Below are positions 31,232-41,879 of a DNA stretch of 64,000 bases, piece after piece; positions within the stretch are counted from its first letter, which is position 1; each line of letters begins with the position of its first letter. The position numbers and the translations under genes are program-made. The stretch is from contig NC_079487.1 of NCBI RefSeq assembly GCF_020520425.1, forward strand, positions 107,728,141 to 107,792,140, in the 5' to 3' direction. Origin of the DNA: Spinacia oleracea (lineage: Eukaryota > Streptophyta > Magnoliopsida > Caryophyllales > Amaranthaceae). Under the pieces are notes generated by a model. The model did not search any database. It saw nothing but the letters and a program-made list of their open reading frames with translations, and was not told where the DNA came from.

Positions 31232-33679
31232 CTATCTTGGCCCTGAGAGCTGTACAGCTGACGGTCCAGACGAACACCCACTCCCGGTACCTGTCAAAGT
31301 GTACAAGTTTGGAGAAAACCCAGTACCTGTTAACGAAGATGTTGGAGGATGAGGAACAGGGCAAATTCCTTCAAGCATTTGGACAACTGTAGTCATAGGT
31401 GGTCTCATTGACATATCTTCTTGTATACACCATAATGCAACCTTGATCGCGGTTCCAACACTCTTTTCATTAGGCTCATATTCAAGGCTCGAATCCAGGA
31501 TTTCCCTTAGATTTCCTTCCTCCATCATCTTCAAAGCATAGGCTGGAAAATGTGATTTTTCAGAAGGAAGTGAAGGATCATAGTTCTTCCTTCCTCCAAT
31601 GATCTCAAGCAACACCAATCCATAGCTATAAACATCACTCTTCTCTGAAATTGCATAGTTTGTTATCCATTCGGGCGCAAGATACCCTCGTGTGCCTCGA
31701 AGAATGGTGAAGACATGGCTTTGTTCCCTTGTCATCAACTTAGCTAACCCGAAATCTGATACTTTCGCCACAAAGTGTTGATCAAGAAGAACATTCTCAG
31801 GCTTTATGTCACAATGAACAATCTTCACTTGACAATCCTCATGAAGATATGCTAGCCCTTTAGCAGTACCAACTGCAATATTGAACCTTTTTAACCAATC
31901 CAACACAAAATCATTATCTTGATTTCTCTTAAATATCCATTTGTCTAAAGAACCGTTTTCCATCAACTCATAAGCTAGAAGGCGGTGGCTCCCTTCTGTA
32001 CAGAACCCCTTTAGTTTGACTAAATGTATGTGATGGATGCTGCCTATGGTGCTAACTTCAGCTCGGAACTCCTTTACTCCTTGACCAACCCCTTCAAGTT
32101 TCTTCACAGCAAATATAGTTCCATCAGGTAGTTTGCCTTGGTAAACTGACCCGAACCCGCCTTGTCCAAGTTTCAGAGAGAAATTGCTGGTTGCTTCCTG
32201 AAGAAACTTGTAGCTGTATCTAACTGGCATCCCTGACAGTGTCCCAAAGAAACTATCATCTTCTGAAGTTTCAACAAGAAGAGATTCAATCACTTTAGCT
32301 TTTCTCATCAGATATCTGTATCCTCCACAAACCACACCCACAACGATCATAGTCAGGAATACAATTGTAATGATTATACCCAAGTGCTTACTATGGTTTC
32401 GGCTACTTCCTTCTCCAACAACTGTATTCTTCGATACTTTAACATAGACGGAGTATTTGGAGGATGGATCAGAGATAAAACTTCCAATCCAGTCAAAGAG
32501 AAAGCAATGGTGCAATGTTTTATCAAAGATCAAACCAAGGCAAGTGCAATTAGAAGCACAAGAAGCCTGACAAACATCCAAATTAGTTTTCATGGATGGC
32601 TGAGTAAACTCAAGAGCAAAGTAACTGATCCCATCTCCAACATTAACTAAATCAAAACTCTCATCTGGATTTCCACATGGATGATCAGACATGGCAGCAT
32701 TACAAGACCGAGAGTAGGCTAGACCTGAAGGACATCGGCACCTGTTACCGGAACAAGCAAGATACTTCCCACAAGCCTCGGGTGTTCCACATTGATCACT
32801 TGGTATTCTCAGTGGGGAATTTGAACCAACCCTTGATGGTCCATTTCCGAGGGTGTACAAGGCTAAAAATCCATCATTCCGAAGTACTGCAACCCAAGTC
32901 AGATTCCTAGCATTATGATTGGAGGAGAGAACAATTTGACATAACAAAACCTTGTTCTGATCATAAAACTTCCATGAATTTGACTCAATCCTAGCTGAAT
33001 TAACAACCCCACCATCCTTGTTAATGATCTTTCTTCTCTCCTTTCTCATAGACCAATATGTCTGAGGTGTATTGTAACCAGAAGAAAGAATCATATCACC
33101 TGACTTGATGTCAAGCACATATGTTAAGTTACTCTTAGTAAGATCAGGAATACTTGAAAGTTGCATCCCTTGTACAAAATCCTGATTCGAAAGAAGGGTA
33201 TTTGTAGGATACTTAAAACTCTCCCAAATTATGGTACTATTATCACTCCCAAACAACACCAAGTTCCCTGAATCCTGTAATTCAATTACAGAAACCGGTT
33301 TCCCACCAGTATCCGGTTTCCATACCGCCTTCCCTCTGCTTAAGAGGGACACACTACCATCAGCACCAAACACAAAATTATCAGAATTTGCAACCGGAGA
33401 AGCTGTATTAGCAGTCCACACAACAGTGGAGCTGTCGCGGTGAATGATCACCAATAAGAACAAGGTGGCATCTTTAGTGGGTTTGAATCCAAATGCAAAT
33501 GCAGAATCATTTGACAAAAGAAACAATCCATTGTTATCAATATGACTCATTTCAGAGGCTTGAAACTCTGGAAGTATGATGCCAGTATATTGAGTAGAAG
33601 CAATACAAGGTTGGAATAATGCTAGGAGAACTAGAAAACATGCAGGGTATTTCAACTGAATGCAACCCCAGTTTCCCAT
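31232..33679 (-). CDS. G-type lectin S-receptor-like Ser/Thr kinase, SD2-5 type (815 aa)
   Basis: Plasma-membrane receptor kinase. Domain order: signal peptide (about 1-27); bulb-lectin domain (about 45-165, with V-V-W-T-A-N and D-S-G-N-L-V-L); Cys-rich EGF-like stretch (297-326); PAN/apple-like domain (about 335-415); transmembrane helix (433-455); kinase (about 500-770). The kinase has G-Q-G-G-F-G (505-510), Lys526, H-C-D-I-K-P-E-N (622-629), D-F-G (642-644) and A-P-E (668-670). Cys replaces Arg before the catalytic Asp, making this a non-RD kinase, a type linked to innate-immunity receptors. It is a single exon, as usual in this group. The paralogue at 44967-47447 lies on the same strand, so this is a tandem pair. 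TTATATAAT at about 34100 (minus) is a possible TATA box. The ligand is unknown. Confidence 0.92.
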   Translation of the reverse strand: MGNWGCIQLKYPACFLVLLALFQPCIASTQYTGIILPEFQASEMSHIDNNGLFLLSNDSAFAFGFKPTKDATLFLLVIIHRDSSTVVWTANTASPVANSDNFVFGADGSVSLLSRGKAVWKPDTGGKPVSVIELQDSGNLVLFGSDNSTIIWESFKYPTNTLLSNQDFVQGMQLSSIPDLTKSNLTYVLDIKSGDMILSSGYNTPQTYWSMRKERRKIINKDGGVVNSARIESNSWKFYDQNKVLLCQIVLSSNHNARNLTWVAVLRNDGFLALYTLGNGPSRVGSNSPLRIPSDQCGTPEACGKYLACSGNRCRCPSGLAYSRSCNAAMSDHPCGNPDESFDLVNVGDGISYFALEFTQPSMKTNLDVCQASCASNCTCLGLIFDKTLHHCFLFDWIGSFISDPSSKYSVYVKVSKNTVVGEGSSRNHSKHLGIIITIVFLTMIVVGVVCGGYRYLMRKAKVIESLLVETSEDDSFFGTLSGMPVRYSYKFLQEATSNFSLKLGQGGFGSVYQGKLPDGTIFAVKKLEGVGQGVKEFRAEVSTIGSIHHIHLVKLKGFCTEGSHRLLAYELMENGSLDKWIFKRNQDNDFVLDWLKRFNIAVGTAKGLAYLHEDCQVKIVHCDIKPENVLLDQHFVAKVSDFGLAKLMTREQSHVFTILRGTRGYLAPEWITNYAISEKSDVYSYGLVLLEIIGGRKNYDPSLPSEKSHFPAYALKMMEEGNLREILDSSLEYEPNEKSVGTAIKVALWCIQEDMSMRPPMTTVVQMLEGICPVPHPPTSSLTGTGFSPNLYTLTGTGSGCSSGPSAVQLSGPR

Positions 33680-35504
33680 AGCTGAATAGAAATTTATGAA
33701 TTGAGAATTTTAATCATGAAATAAACAAGAAGATTGACTTACCTAAATTGGGTAATCTGATCAGGAAATTGTACAAGGACATGATCAAATAAAACAAAAA
33801 AAGAATGGAGAGCTTAACTTTTATCCAAAGAGTTTTTGTATTTTGGGCAACAGCAATATGAAAACCAGAAAAATTGGATAAGCAAAAATAAAATAAATAT
33901 TGAGGCATGAATGGTACTCCGTAATTGAATGGGTGCACTCAGTTTAGTCAGAGAGAAAATCTGGACATTTAACAACTAACAACCCCACAAAGTTGAAGTC
34001 TTTATGTTGTTGAACACAAGTCAAAGATAGAAATTGAAGTGCAAGTAGCCAAAATAGAAACACCATCGACAAGCTAAGTAGTGCATCCTCCATTTCCCAT
34101 TATATAATTATCTATCCATTTAACTCTTCATTTTTTTATATTATCCAAAGTTAGTCACACAACTAGGAGATTTGCTCTTGGGTATGGGCGTTAAGGCTTG
34201 TATCTGTACATTATAAATTCTTAAGTTATTATTCATACGAGCTCAACGTAGTAACGGTACGTTGTCCGTTAAAGAGTTACTCCGTAGGATACAAGAGTGG
34301 CGTAGCTAGGATTTTTGTAATAAGGGGGTCAGATCTTACAATATGTATGTACATTTGTACTACCGTTATGCACGTATAATCTCCAAAACTAAAACAAACA
34401 AATATTAGATGAGTGTGACTAGTCTTTCTTTGAAAAATAAACAAAAAGGTGTGTAAAACTAAAACACACCATTTGTACAGTTCTAGATAAATGGTCATAC
34501 CAGTAAATAAAAAAAAGCGAAATAAATGTTCACACCAGATGAAAAGACAAACAATATTCAAAAGTGCAACATACAGGAGTTGAACTTGAGAGTTGAAAGC
34601 AAAAGTGAAGATTTATCCACCCACCCGAACCAACTCCGCTACAACAAAACTAGAACATATTACTCCGTACTTGTACTTAGGTCTACCGTGCATCCTGTCA
34701 CATTTTCTCCTTACATATGAAGAAAAAATGTGATAGAGACTACCCATAGGCAAAAAAATATTTTTGGATGCACAGTGCACCCGAGTGTACCTAATAATTT
34801 TCACAACAAAACAATTGATAAAATATGAAACTTTTAATAAATAACTTAAACCAGGGGGAGACATGACCCACCCCAAACCTGTTCTTTTGGTTGAATTTCA
34901 GGAAATTTAATTTAGATTATTATCGTTGCTACTTTTTTGTTGTTATTATTTAATACTATTATTAATATATTATTTTTATACCATTATTATTTATTTATTT
35001 ACTTACTTATTTATGATCATCATGTTTATTATTTATAATTTATACTAATAATCTGTTATTAATTTTCTATTATTGTAGTGTTGTTAATAATTGTCTATTA
35101 TTATGTACTTCATCCCTGAGTTTTAGGTGATAATTGGATGTATGATTATCAATTGTTATTTTATTGAAAAAGTAGATGTATAAGAGTTAGTCGGATATTT
35201 TTTTTAATTGAATGATAAAGGGTGTGGGGACCAAAAAAAATTGTGGAAAGATAGAGATAATATAATAATGTGGGGGTAATTCCTAATTTCTAATCTGGGA
35301 TGGTCGAAAAAAATAAAAGTATAACAACTAATCTATGACGGATAGAGTATTATTTATTTCAATTTAGTTCAGCACAACTCTAAAAATCAGGTCTTAGTTG
35401 ATTAGCGCAAATTTGATGGTGCAGGCGTGCGCACCGTGCTCTAGGTGCACCGGAAACAAAACGACATAAAAAACACATAAAACGCGCGTGTTTCATTAAA
35501 TCCC
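33680..35504. other. Upstream region of the first kinase and AT-rich intergenic DNA
   Basis: 33680-34110 should hold the 5' UTR and promoter of the first kinase. A GTAAGT donor-like site at 33737-33742 (minus) and CAG just before the ATG hint at a very short 5' UTR intron, unproven. GTGGCGTAGCTAGGATTTTT at about 34302 resembles the terminal repeat of the hAT-like MITE at 49424, but no matching right end is visible. The rest is unassigned AT-rich sequence. Confidence 0.4.
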
Positions 35505-37760
35505 GGGAACAAAAGAACATTTTCCTTGAACAAAAGAACAATACCCTTGAACAAAAGAACATTAAAGGCTCGATCTGTTCTTTTCAGCTCTGTATTTCGC
35601 GTTTTTTATTCGATTTGCTTTTTTCTTGCGATATATATTCTGCTAGATTTTATGTTTTGAACTCAAATTGTGAAGAGGAGAGAGAAAGTATGAACTAGGT
35701 TTTCTAAAATGGTTCTTAGAGATATAAAGTGGTGAAAATTCCCAAAATTTCGATGATTTTTCTGCTTCAACATCAAATTAAATCGATTCTTCTTCTTCAA
35801 ATCTGAATTCTGCAGCTGATAATCAGATTTTGGGAGGTAATTTTTCAATTTTGAAATAATAAATTCTAAGTTTTGATGATTTTGATTTTGTAATAACTGT
35901 GTGTTTGATTATTTTCATTGTTTTGATGATTTTGTTTTTGTAACAATCGAGTTTTGATGATTTTAATGAATCAAATTATGTAACAACACGCTGATTTCGT
36001 TGAAATCGCTGATTTTGAAGATTTGGATTATATAATTACGATTTTTTTCCAGAAAAGAACAGTTTTACGTATTAAAAGAACATATGCTCGTATTAAAAGA
36101 ACAGTTTCTTTATGCTCGTATTAAAAGAACAGTTTCATTATAGTAGAAAAGTAGACCATTTGCGTTTCATAATTTGTTCTTTCATTCTATTGTGTTCTTC
36201 TTTTTTATTATTTTCAATTTCATTTGCGTTTCATAACTTGTTCTTTTTATTTTATTGTGTTATTTTTCTTCTTACTTTTTATTTATCCTTTGTTCTTTTG
36301 GTTACGTTCTTTTTCTTGGTTTTATACATGTTAACCTATTATTTTTCAGATATTATGAATAATGTGCTTGATAATTCATAACAGAATGATGAAAATGATG
36401 AAAATGATGATTCCGAATCATATATTATTGTTGGACAAGGTACTTGACTTGTTCTTTTAGTCTCTCTATTTGTTCTTTTAGTCTTTTCATTTGTTCTTTT
36501 TATAATATTCTGTTAAAAGAACAAAATAAAAACACGTGCATAGTTCTCATTATGCACTCTTTAAGAATTTTTCCTTTCTCCTTCTCAGTTATTCTTTGAT
36601 TCTACTTTCTATTTTTTTTTCATTTTCTATTTTTCAGCAACTATATATATATAATAATTGTACTTATGAATCATAACCATTAGTCATTTTATAAATACAT
36701 TTTAGAGAGAGAAAGAGGAGAGGATTTATATTCTCTCAACATAAGAGAGATTTTTTGAGAGAGAAAGAGTGAGATGGTGAGTGAAAGAGTAAAAAATATA
36801 TTTTCTCCTTATTCTCTCTCTAAAATTCCTTCTGAATGTTTCTCCTTGGTTGAAAAATGAGTCAATTAAGAAAAACACTAGTTCAATTTGGCTAGTTTTC
36901 GAAGCAAGAGAATATCTGCAGAGGGTGATATTTTCCGAGGATTGAGATCAGTTTTTGAAGATTTATTAAAAGATATTGATGCTCCTGATAAATGTTGATC
37001 AAGTGTTTAAGGTACGTTTCCTTGTTCTTTCCTCTAATGTTCTTTTAAAATTGTAATGTTCTTTTCACAACTTTACTTTTACTGTGGCATCAACATAGTT
37101 TGTTCTTTTAAATCAACATAGTTTGTTCTTTTATATCAACGTACATAGATTGTTAAAAAAGGAACATATAATGGTTTGAAAGAACACATAACACTTAAAA
37201 AAGAACATAGTCTGATTCGTGGTAAAAGAACAAAAATATTTTTAAAAAAAATATAGATTTAGTTTTAAGTGCATCAAAAAATCGTCGTTTCGTCTTTTTT
37301 TAATTAGAACATGAAATCGTTTGAATAGAACAAATAACACTTAATAAAAGAACATAGATCTGATGCGTTGGATAAGAACAAAAATACATTTAAATAAAAA
37401 TATAGATCTAGTTTTAAGTGCATCAAAATATCGTCGTTTTTGTCTTTTTAATTAGAACACTAAGTGGTTTGAAAAGAACAAATACAACTAATAAAAGAAC
37501 ATAGATTTGTTGTTCTTTTCGTCCCTTTCATTCTGTTCTTTTGTTTGATAAGGAAAAAAAATGCATGTTGTTCTTTTTCATGTGTTTTGTTCTCTTGTTC
37601 TTTTTTTGTTGTCTTTTTCTTAAATTTTTTTGAGTTTTTGTTATTTTATTTTTCTTTTGATTTTATTCTTTGTGTTTTCTAAAAAAGTTGTTCTTTTTTT
37701 AATTATTTTGTGTTCTTTTTTTAATTATTTTGTGTTCTTTTTAACTTTTTAATTTTTTTA
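35505..37760. repeat. Field of dispersed AAAAGAACA / TGTTCTTTT words
   Basis: The nonamer AAAAGAACA or its complement occurs some 30 times in 2.2 kb in both orientations, for example 35511-35565, 36050-36130, 36235-36520 and 37015-37760. The surroundings are AT-rich with no coding potential. Between about 35870 and 36000 a TTTTGATGATTTT unit also recurs. I do not recognise the element. Confidence 0.6.
37211..37505 (+). repeat. Tandem duplication, unit about 149 bp
   Basis: Two consecutive units (about 37211-37359 and 37359-37505) share GATTCGTGG/GATGCGTTGG at the start, TAGTTTTAAGTGCATCAAAA in the middle and TAATAAAAGAACATAGAT at the end, with about 85 percent identity by eye. The unit itself carries AAAAGAACA words. 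Confidence 0.75.
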
Positions 37761-38019
37761 CTGAAGAGGAATACAAGGCAATAAAAAAGGGTAGTCCAAA
37801 ATTTTAAGTTAATCAAGGTCAATGATTGCTAATGTCTCCTAGAAATCTAGAAATTAGAATCCACACCATAAGATCGATGATTGCTAATGTCTACTAGAAC
37901 CCACATCATAGTACTATGACATAATGACAAATTTGAAAGTATGGTTTTGAGAAATACTCCGCATAAATAATTTCAGTACGATAACTTAGAAATAAATTAC
38001 TCCGTACCAAGTATAAACA

Positions 38020-39537
38020 ACTTGAAGCAACCATCCTCCTAATGTCACTAACAGTGTGTGCAAATTCATCTCTGGTTAGGGGTCCTTGTATTATAGATCT
38101 AAGTGAACCTTTTTCTGTCCAATTATCTAACCAAAGGTTGATCTGGGTTCCATCCCCTATACACCAAGCAGTAAGGTCCTTGTACATGTTCCACCCCTTT
38201 CCAACATTTTGCCAAATATGAGACCCTTTTGAGAAAGGGGCAGGGTAAGGTCTATTATCAACATACTTTTCCTTGATTAGGCTACTGGCTAGGTTTTTCC
38301 CTGTGTTAAATTTCCAGCAGAGTTTAGTCATTAGCACTTTATTCATCATTACAGCTGATCTAACACTAAGCCCTCCTACTTCTAATGGTCCACAGGCCTT
38401 GAGCCAAGCTACAAGGTGGGTTTTCTTTTTCTGGGGTTCTGAATCCCATAGAAAATTAGCACAAGCTTGGTCAATAGTCTGGAGGGTTTTCTTTGGTAAG
38501 TACAGAATTTGCATAGAGTAATTTGCTATGGTGGTCAAGGTGGACTTTATAAGTACTAACCTACCAGCTTTGCTGAGGCATTTAGCCTTCCAGGAGGCCA
38601 GTTTGTTTTTAATTTTCCTGCAAATGTCTAAGGTTTGGTTCTTGGTTGGCCTTTTGTCTGTCAAGGGGAACCCTAGGTATGTTCCTAAATCAGGGCTTGG
38701 TTGTACCTCTAGAGTGTTACAGAATAGATCTTTCTGGTTTTGGGGGGTGTGTTTGGAAAAATAGATCTTGCTCTTAGAGTTATTCATTTTTTGGCCAGAG
38801 CAGTCCCAGAAGTTCCTAAGGACCTCCTTCATGCCACTGAGAGTTTTGGCAGAAGTATCTCCAAACAGACGCAGATCATCTGCAAACATCAAATGGGTGA
38901 TGGGGATGCCATTTCTCTTCAAGTAGAAGGGTTTCCAGTTTTCCTTAGAGGCAGCCTCACTAATCATATCAGCTAAGTACTCCATGCAAATAATGAAAAC
39001 ATATGGGGATATTGGATCTCCTTGTCTGATTCCTCTAGTGGTTTTAAAGGAGGGGGAGGGCTTTCCATTTACAATGATAGATGTTGCAGGAGAGGCAATG
39101 CAATTAAGAATGAGGTCTGTGGAATTTCTATCAAAGCCTTTCCTTGCTAAACAAAACCTAATGAAGTTCCACTCCAGCCTATCATAAGCTTTTTCAAGAT
39201 CTATCTTAAGAGCAAACCACCCAGACTTCCCTTTTTTGGTTTTCATGGAGTGTAAAATTTCAGAAGCTGCAATGTAATTAACTTCACAGCCCCTTCCAGG
39301 TAGGAAACTATTCTGATTTGGGGAGATGATGTCCTTCAAAAGAGGTCTGATTCTGTTGACTAATATTTTTGACACTATTTTATAGCTGGCATTACACAGG
39401 CTTATGGGCCTAAATTGCTTTATGGTCTCTGGTAGAGCAGTCTTGGGTATAATGCAGATAGTGGTATCATTAATGGACTGGGGAAAGGTTTTGGTCTGCA
39501 GTACATTATCCACATACTTATATAGGTCTTTCCACAA
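38020..39537 (-). pseudogene. LINE ORF2 reverse transcriptase core
   Basis: The minus strand encodes non-LTR RT: F-R-P-I-S-L-C-N, K-I-D-L-E-K-A-Y-D-R-L, G-I-R-Q-G-D-P-I-S-P-Y-V-F and the catalytic F-A-D-D-L, followed by the thumb region. The recognisable protein ends around V-S-D-I-R-R-M at about 38030. The frame runs on to 37906 through what looks like flanking DNA. The next LINE segment lies at 43430 on the opposite strand. Confidence 0.88.
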
Positions 39538-39543
39538 AACACC

Positions 39544-40314
39544 TCAGTGTTGTTGGTAGAAGTGGGCATGAAAGCCATCTATACCTGGGGCCTTAAGGGG
39601 ACCTAGGTCAAACACAGCTCTCCCAACTTCTTCAATATTGGTGGCATGGTCAATACTGATTTCATTGGAGTAATGGTGGTTTTCACAGGGGGGGATGGTC
39701 TGTTCAGAGGTGAAGAGGGTGGTAAAGTAGCTGACAATATGGGGCACTAGATCTTTCCCTTGGATATCCTGACCCACTTCTGACCTAAGGCTAGTGATTT
39801 TATTCCTTCTTCTTCTTATGATGACAGACTTCTGGAAATAGCTAGTGTTTTTGTCCCCATTTTCAATCCAACTAGTTCTAGCCCTAGCCATCCAGAAGGC
39901 TTCCTCTTGCTCATAAATGAGACCTAGCTCATTAGAGAGGTCCTCATTTAAGTCCAAGAGGTGCTTATTGGTTGGCTTGTGTTCTAGAGCTCGTTGGATA
40001 CCCATGATTCTAGCACACAAGACTTTCCTTTTTTTGAAAATATTTCCTATATTGTCCTTAACCCAAGAAGACATGGTTTTGGAGATATTATTGAGTTTAC
40101 TAACCAAGTCAAAATTATCAGCATTTAGGTTTTCATCCACCATGGTTGAGAAACCTGGTTCAGCATACCATAAAGGTTCCATTTTGAAAACATTTTGGTG
40201 ACCATGATTTTGCAAACCAGTATTTTCCGTTATTAGCTTAATTGGATTATGGTCAGAAGCTTCTCTAGGCAATGTAATTACAGTAGAGTTAGGAAACAGA
40301 CTAAGCCAGTGCAT
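39544..40314 (-). pseudogene. LINE ORF2, endonuclease end to RT start
   Basis: This continues the endonuclease (S-D-H-N-P-I) and the linker to RT (W-I-E-N-G-D-K-N-T-S-Y-F, then L-K-A-P-G-I-D-G-F-H-A-H-F-Y). The frame ends in a TGA at 39544-39546. Relatives have Trp there, so this is a single nonsense change and the RT continues in the same phase. Confidence 0.85.
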
Positions 40315-40316
40315 AT

Positions 40317-41879
40317 TTACCCAAGCCCTATCAAGTCTTTGGTAAATGGGTTTATCTTTCTGTTTATTAAACCAAGTAAATTAAACCTGCTACCCACACA
40401 GCCAGCATCAACTAGCCCACATTCATTCATGGCATCAGAATATCTATCTGCCCTATGTTGTTTGATCAAATTGCCCCCCAGTTTCTCTGATTGACAAGTG
40501 ACTTCATTAAAATCTCCCATTACTACCCAAGGAACTGTTATTTGTTTAGACATGTCTATTAGGTCATGCCAAGTTTCTAATCTACTTTTGTACTTGGTAC
40601 TAGCATACACAGCAGATAAGCAAAAACTAAAAGGGGGGGAAGTGTTTACCTCCACAATACCATGAATAGTATGCAGATCCCTTCCAATCATCTGAAAGTT
40701 GATGAAGTCAGGGTTCCACATAACTATGATCCCACCAGCGAGGCCATAGGGTTCAGCTAGCACATACTTTTCAAAGGGAGTTTTCTTCATGATTCTTGCA
40801 GTGTTTTTGGGGCTGGTTTTGGTTTCAGTTAGTATTAGGATTTGGGGAAGGTGCTCTTTAAAGAGATGGCGGATATTGGATTGGAATCCCCGGCGGGCAA
40901 TTCCTCTGCAGTTCCAAGCAACTATTATCATGGGATCAGGTGTTTTCCGAGTTCTGGAGAACTCCTTGAACTTCCTGTTGGTCAGAGGGTCTATCTTGTG
41001 TATGAACTCGTTGTTCCTCCTGCTCCATAGGGTCTCCTTCCTTGCCATGAATTCCAGTTCCATCTCGCAGTCCCCTTCTTCCACCTCCTTCACTATTATC
41101 ACTTTGATTTCCACTTGGTTGAACTTCTCCGTTGTCGCAAGTACCATCAGTGCATTTGTTGTCTCCCCAAAGGTTCCCTTGATCGGGTTCCTTGCTGACA
41201 ACGGCCAAGTCCTCCTGACTTGAGGTAGCACTGGGATTGGGTCGCACATAAATTCCAGCTCTGGTGGTACTATGAACTGCCCCTTCTGTGCCTCCTTGCT
41301 TAGCATCCACCAGCGCAGAAATTTCTCCAAAACAGGGGAAAGGGCTTTGATTGTTTTGAGATCCGGCAGATGGACAGGTATCATCATACCTCCTTTTTTT
41401 GGCGACATTTCCATATCCTGGTATGGGAAATCTAGCCAGTGTGGTTCCAGCATGAATTGACGTATCGCCGAAGGGCTGACATCTATCCATTGTGATGAGA
41501 GTTTGAGGGTGAACCTCATGTTGTTGATATGGAATTCCGGGAAAGTCGGGATCGGTGGTTCCTTGCAGACATAGTGGGTTAGAGAAAGATCTATGGTGGG
41601 TTCGATGATTGGAAATGGGTACTCCAGTGGGAGAGGCTGGAAGGGAAGAAGGAATTTGGGGTTTGGTGTGGTTCGGCGCTTGAAGTAACTGTGGATGTAT
41701 GGTGGTGGCTTGGTGGAGTCTGTTTCCTCCTCCGACTCGCTTCCAAGATCGAACATTTCCGTGTCCACTTCGCTCGACATTCTTGCTGGGTTGAGGGTGT
41801 TTTGAGTGGTTTTTTGTTTCAGCGGGAGGAGTTGTGTTTCTGGTAGGGGAGATAGTGGGGTTGATGGGTTTGGGGGCAT
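40317..41879 (-). pseudogene. LINE ORF2 endonuclease, with an upstream open extension
   Basis: The apurinic-type endonuclease starts at the ATG at 40931 (M-I-I-V-A-W-N-C-R-G), with I-L-T-E-T-K catalytic Glu and V-V-M-G-D-F-N-E. The frame is also open 316 codons upstream, overlapping ORF1 in another frame. That upstream translation looks protein-like (acidic stretch, then F-T-L-K-L-S-S-Q-W-I). It ends at 40317 because a small insertion (about 5 bp near 40375) shifts the frame before the R-L-D-R-A-W motif, which is legible in the next frame. Confidence 0.8.
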
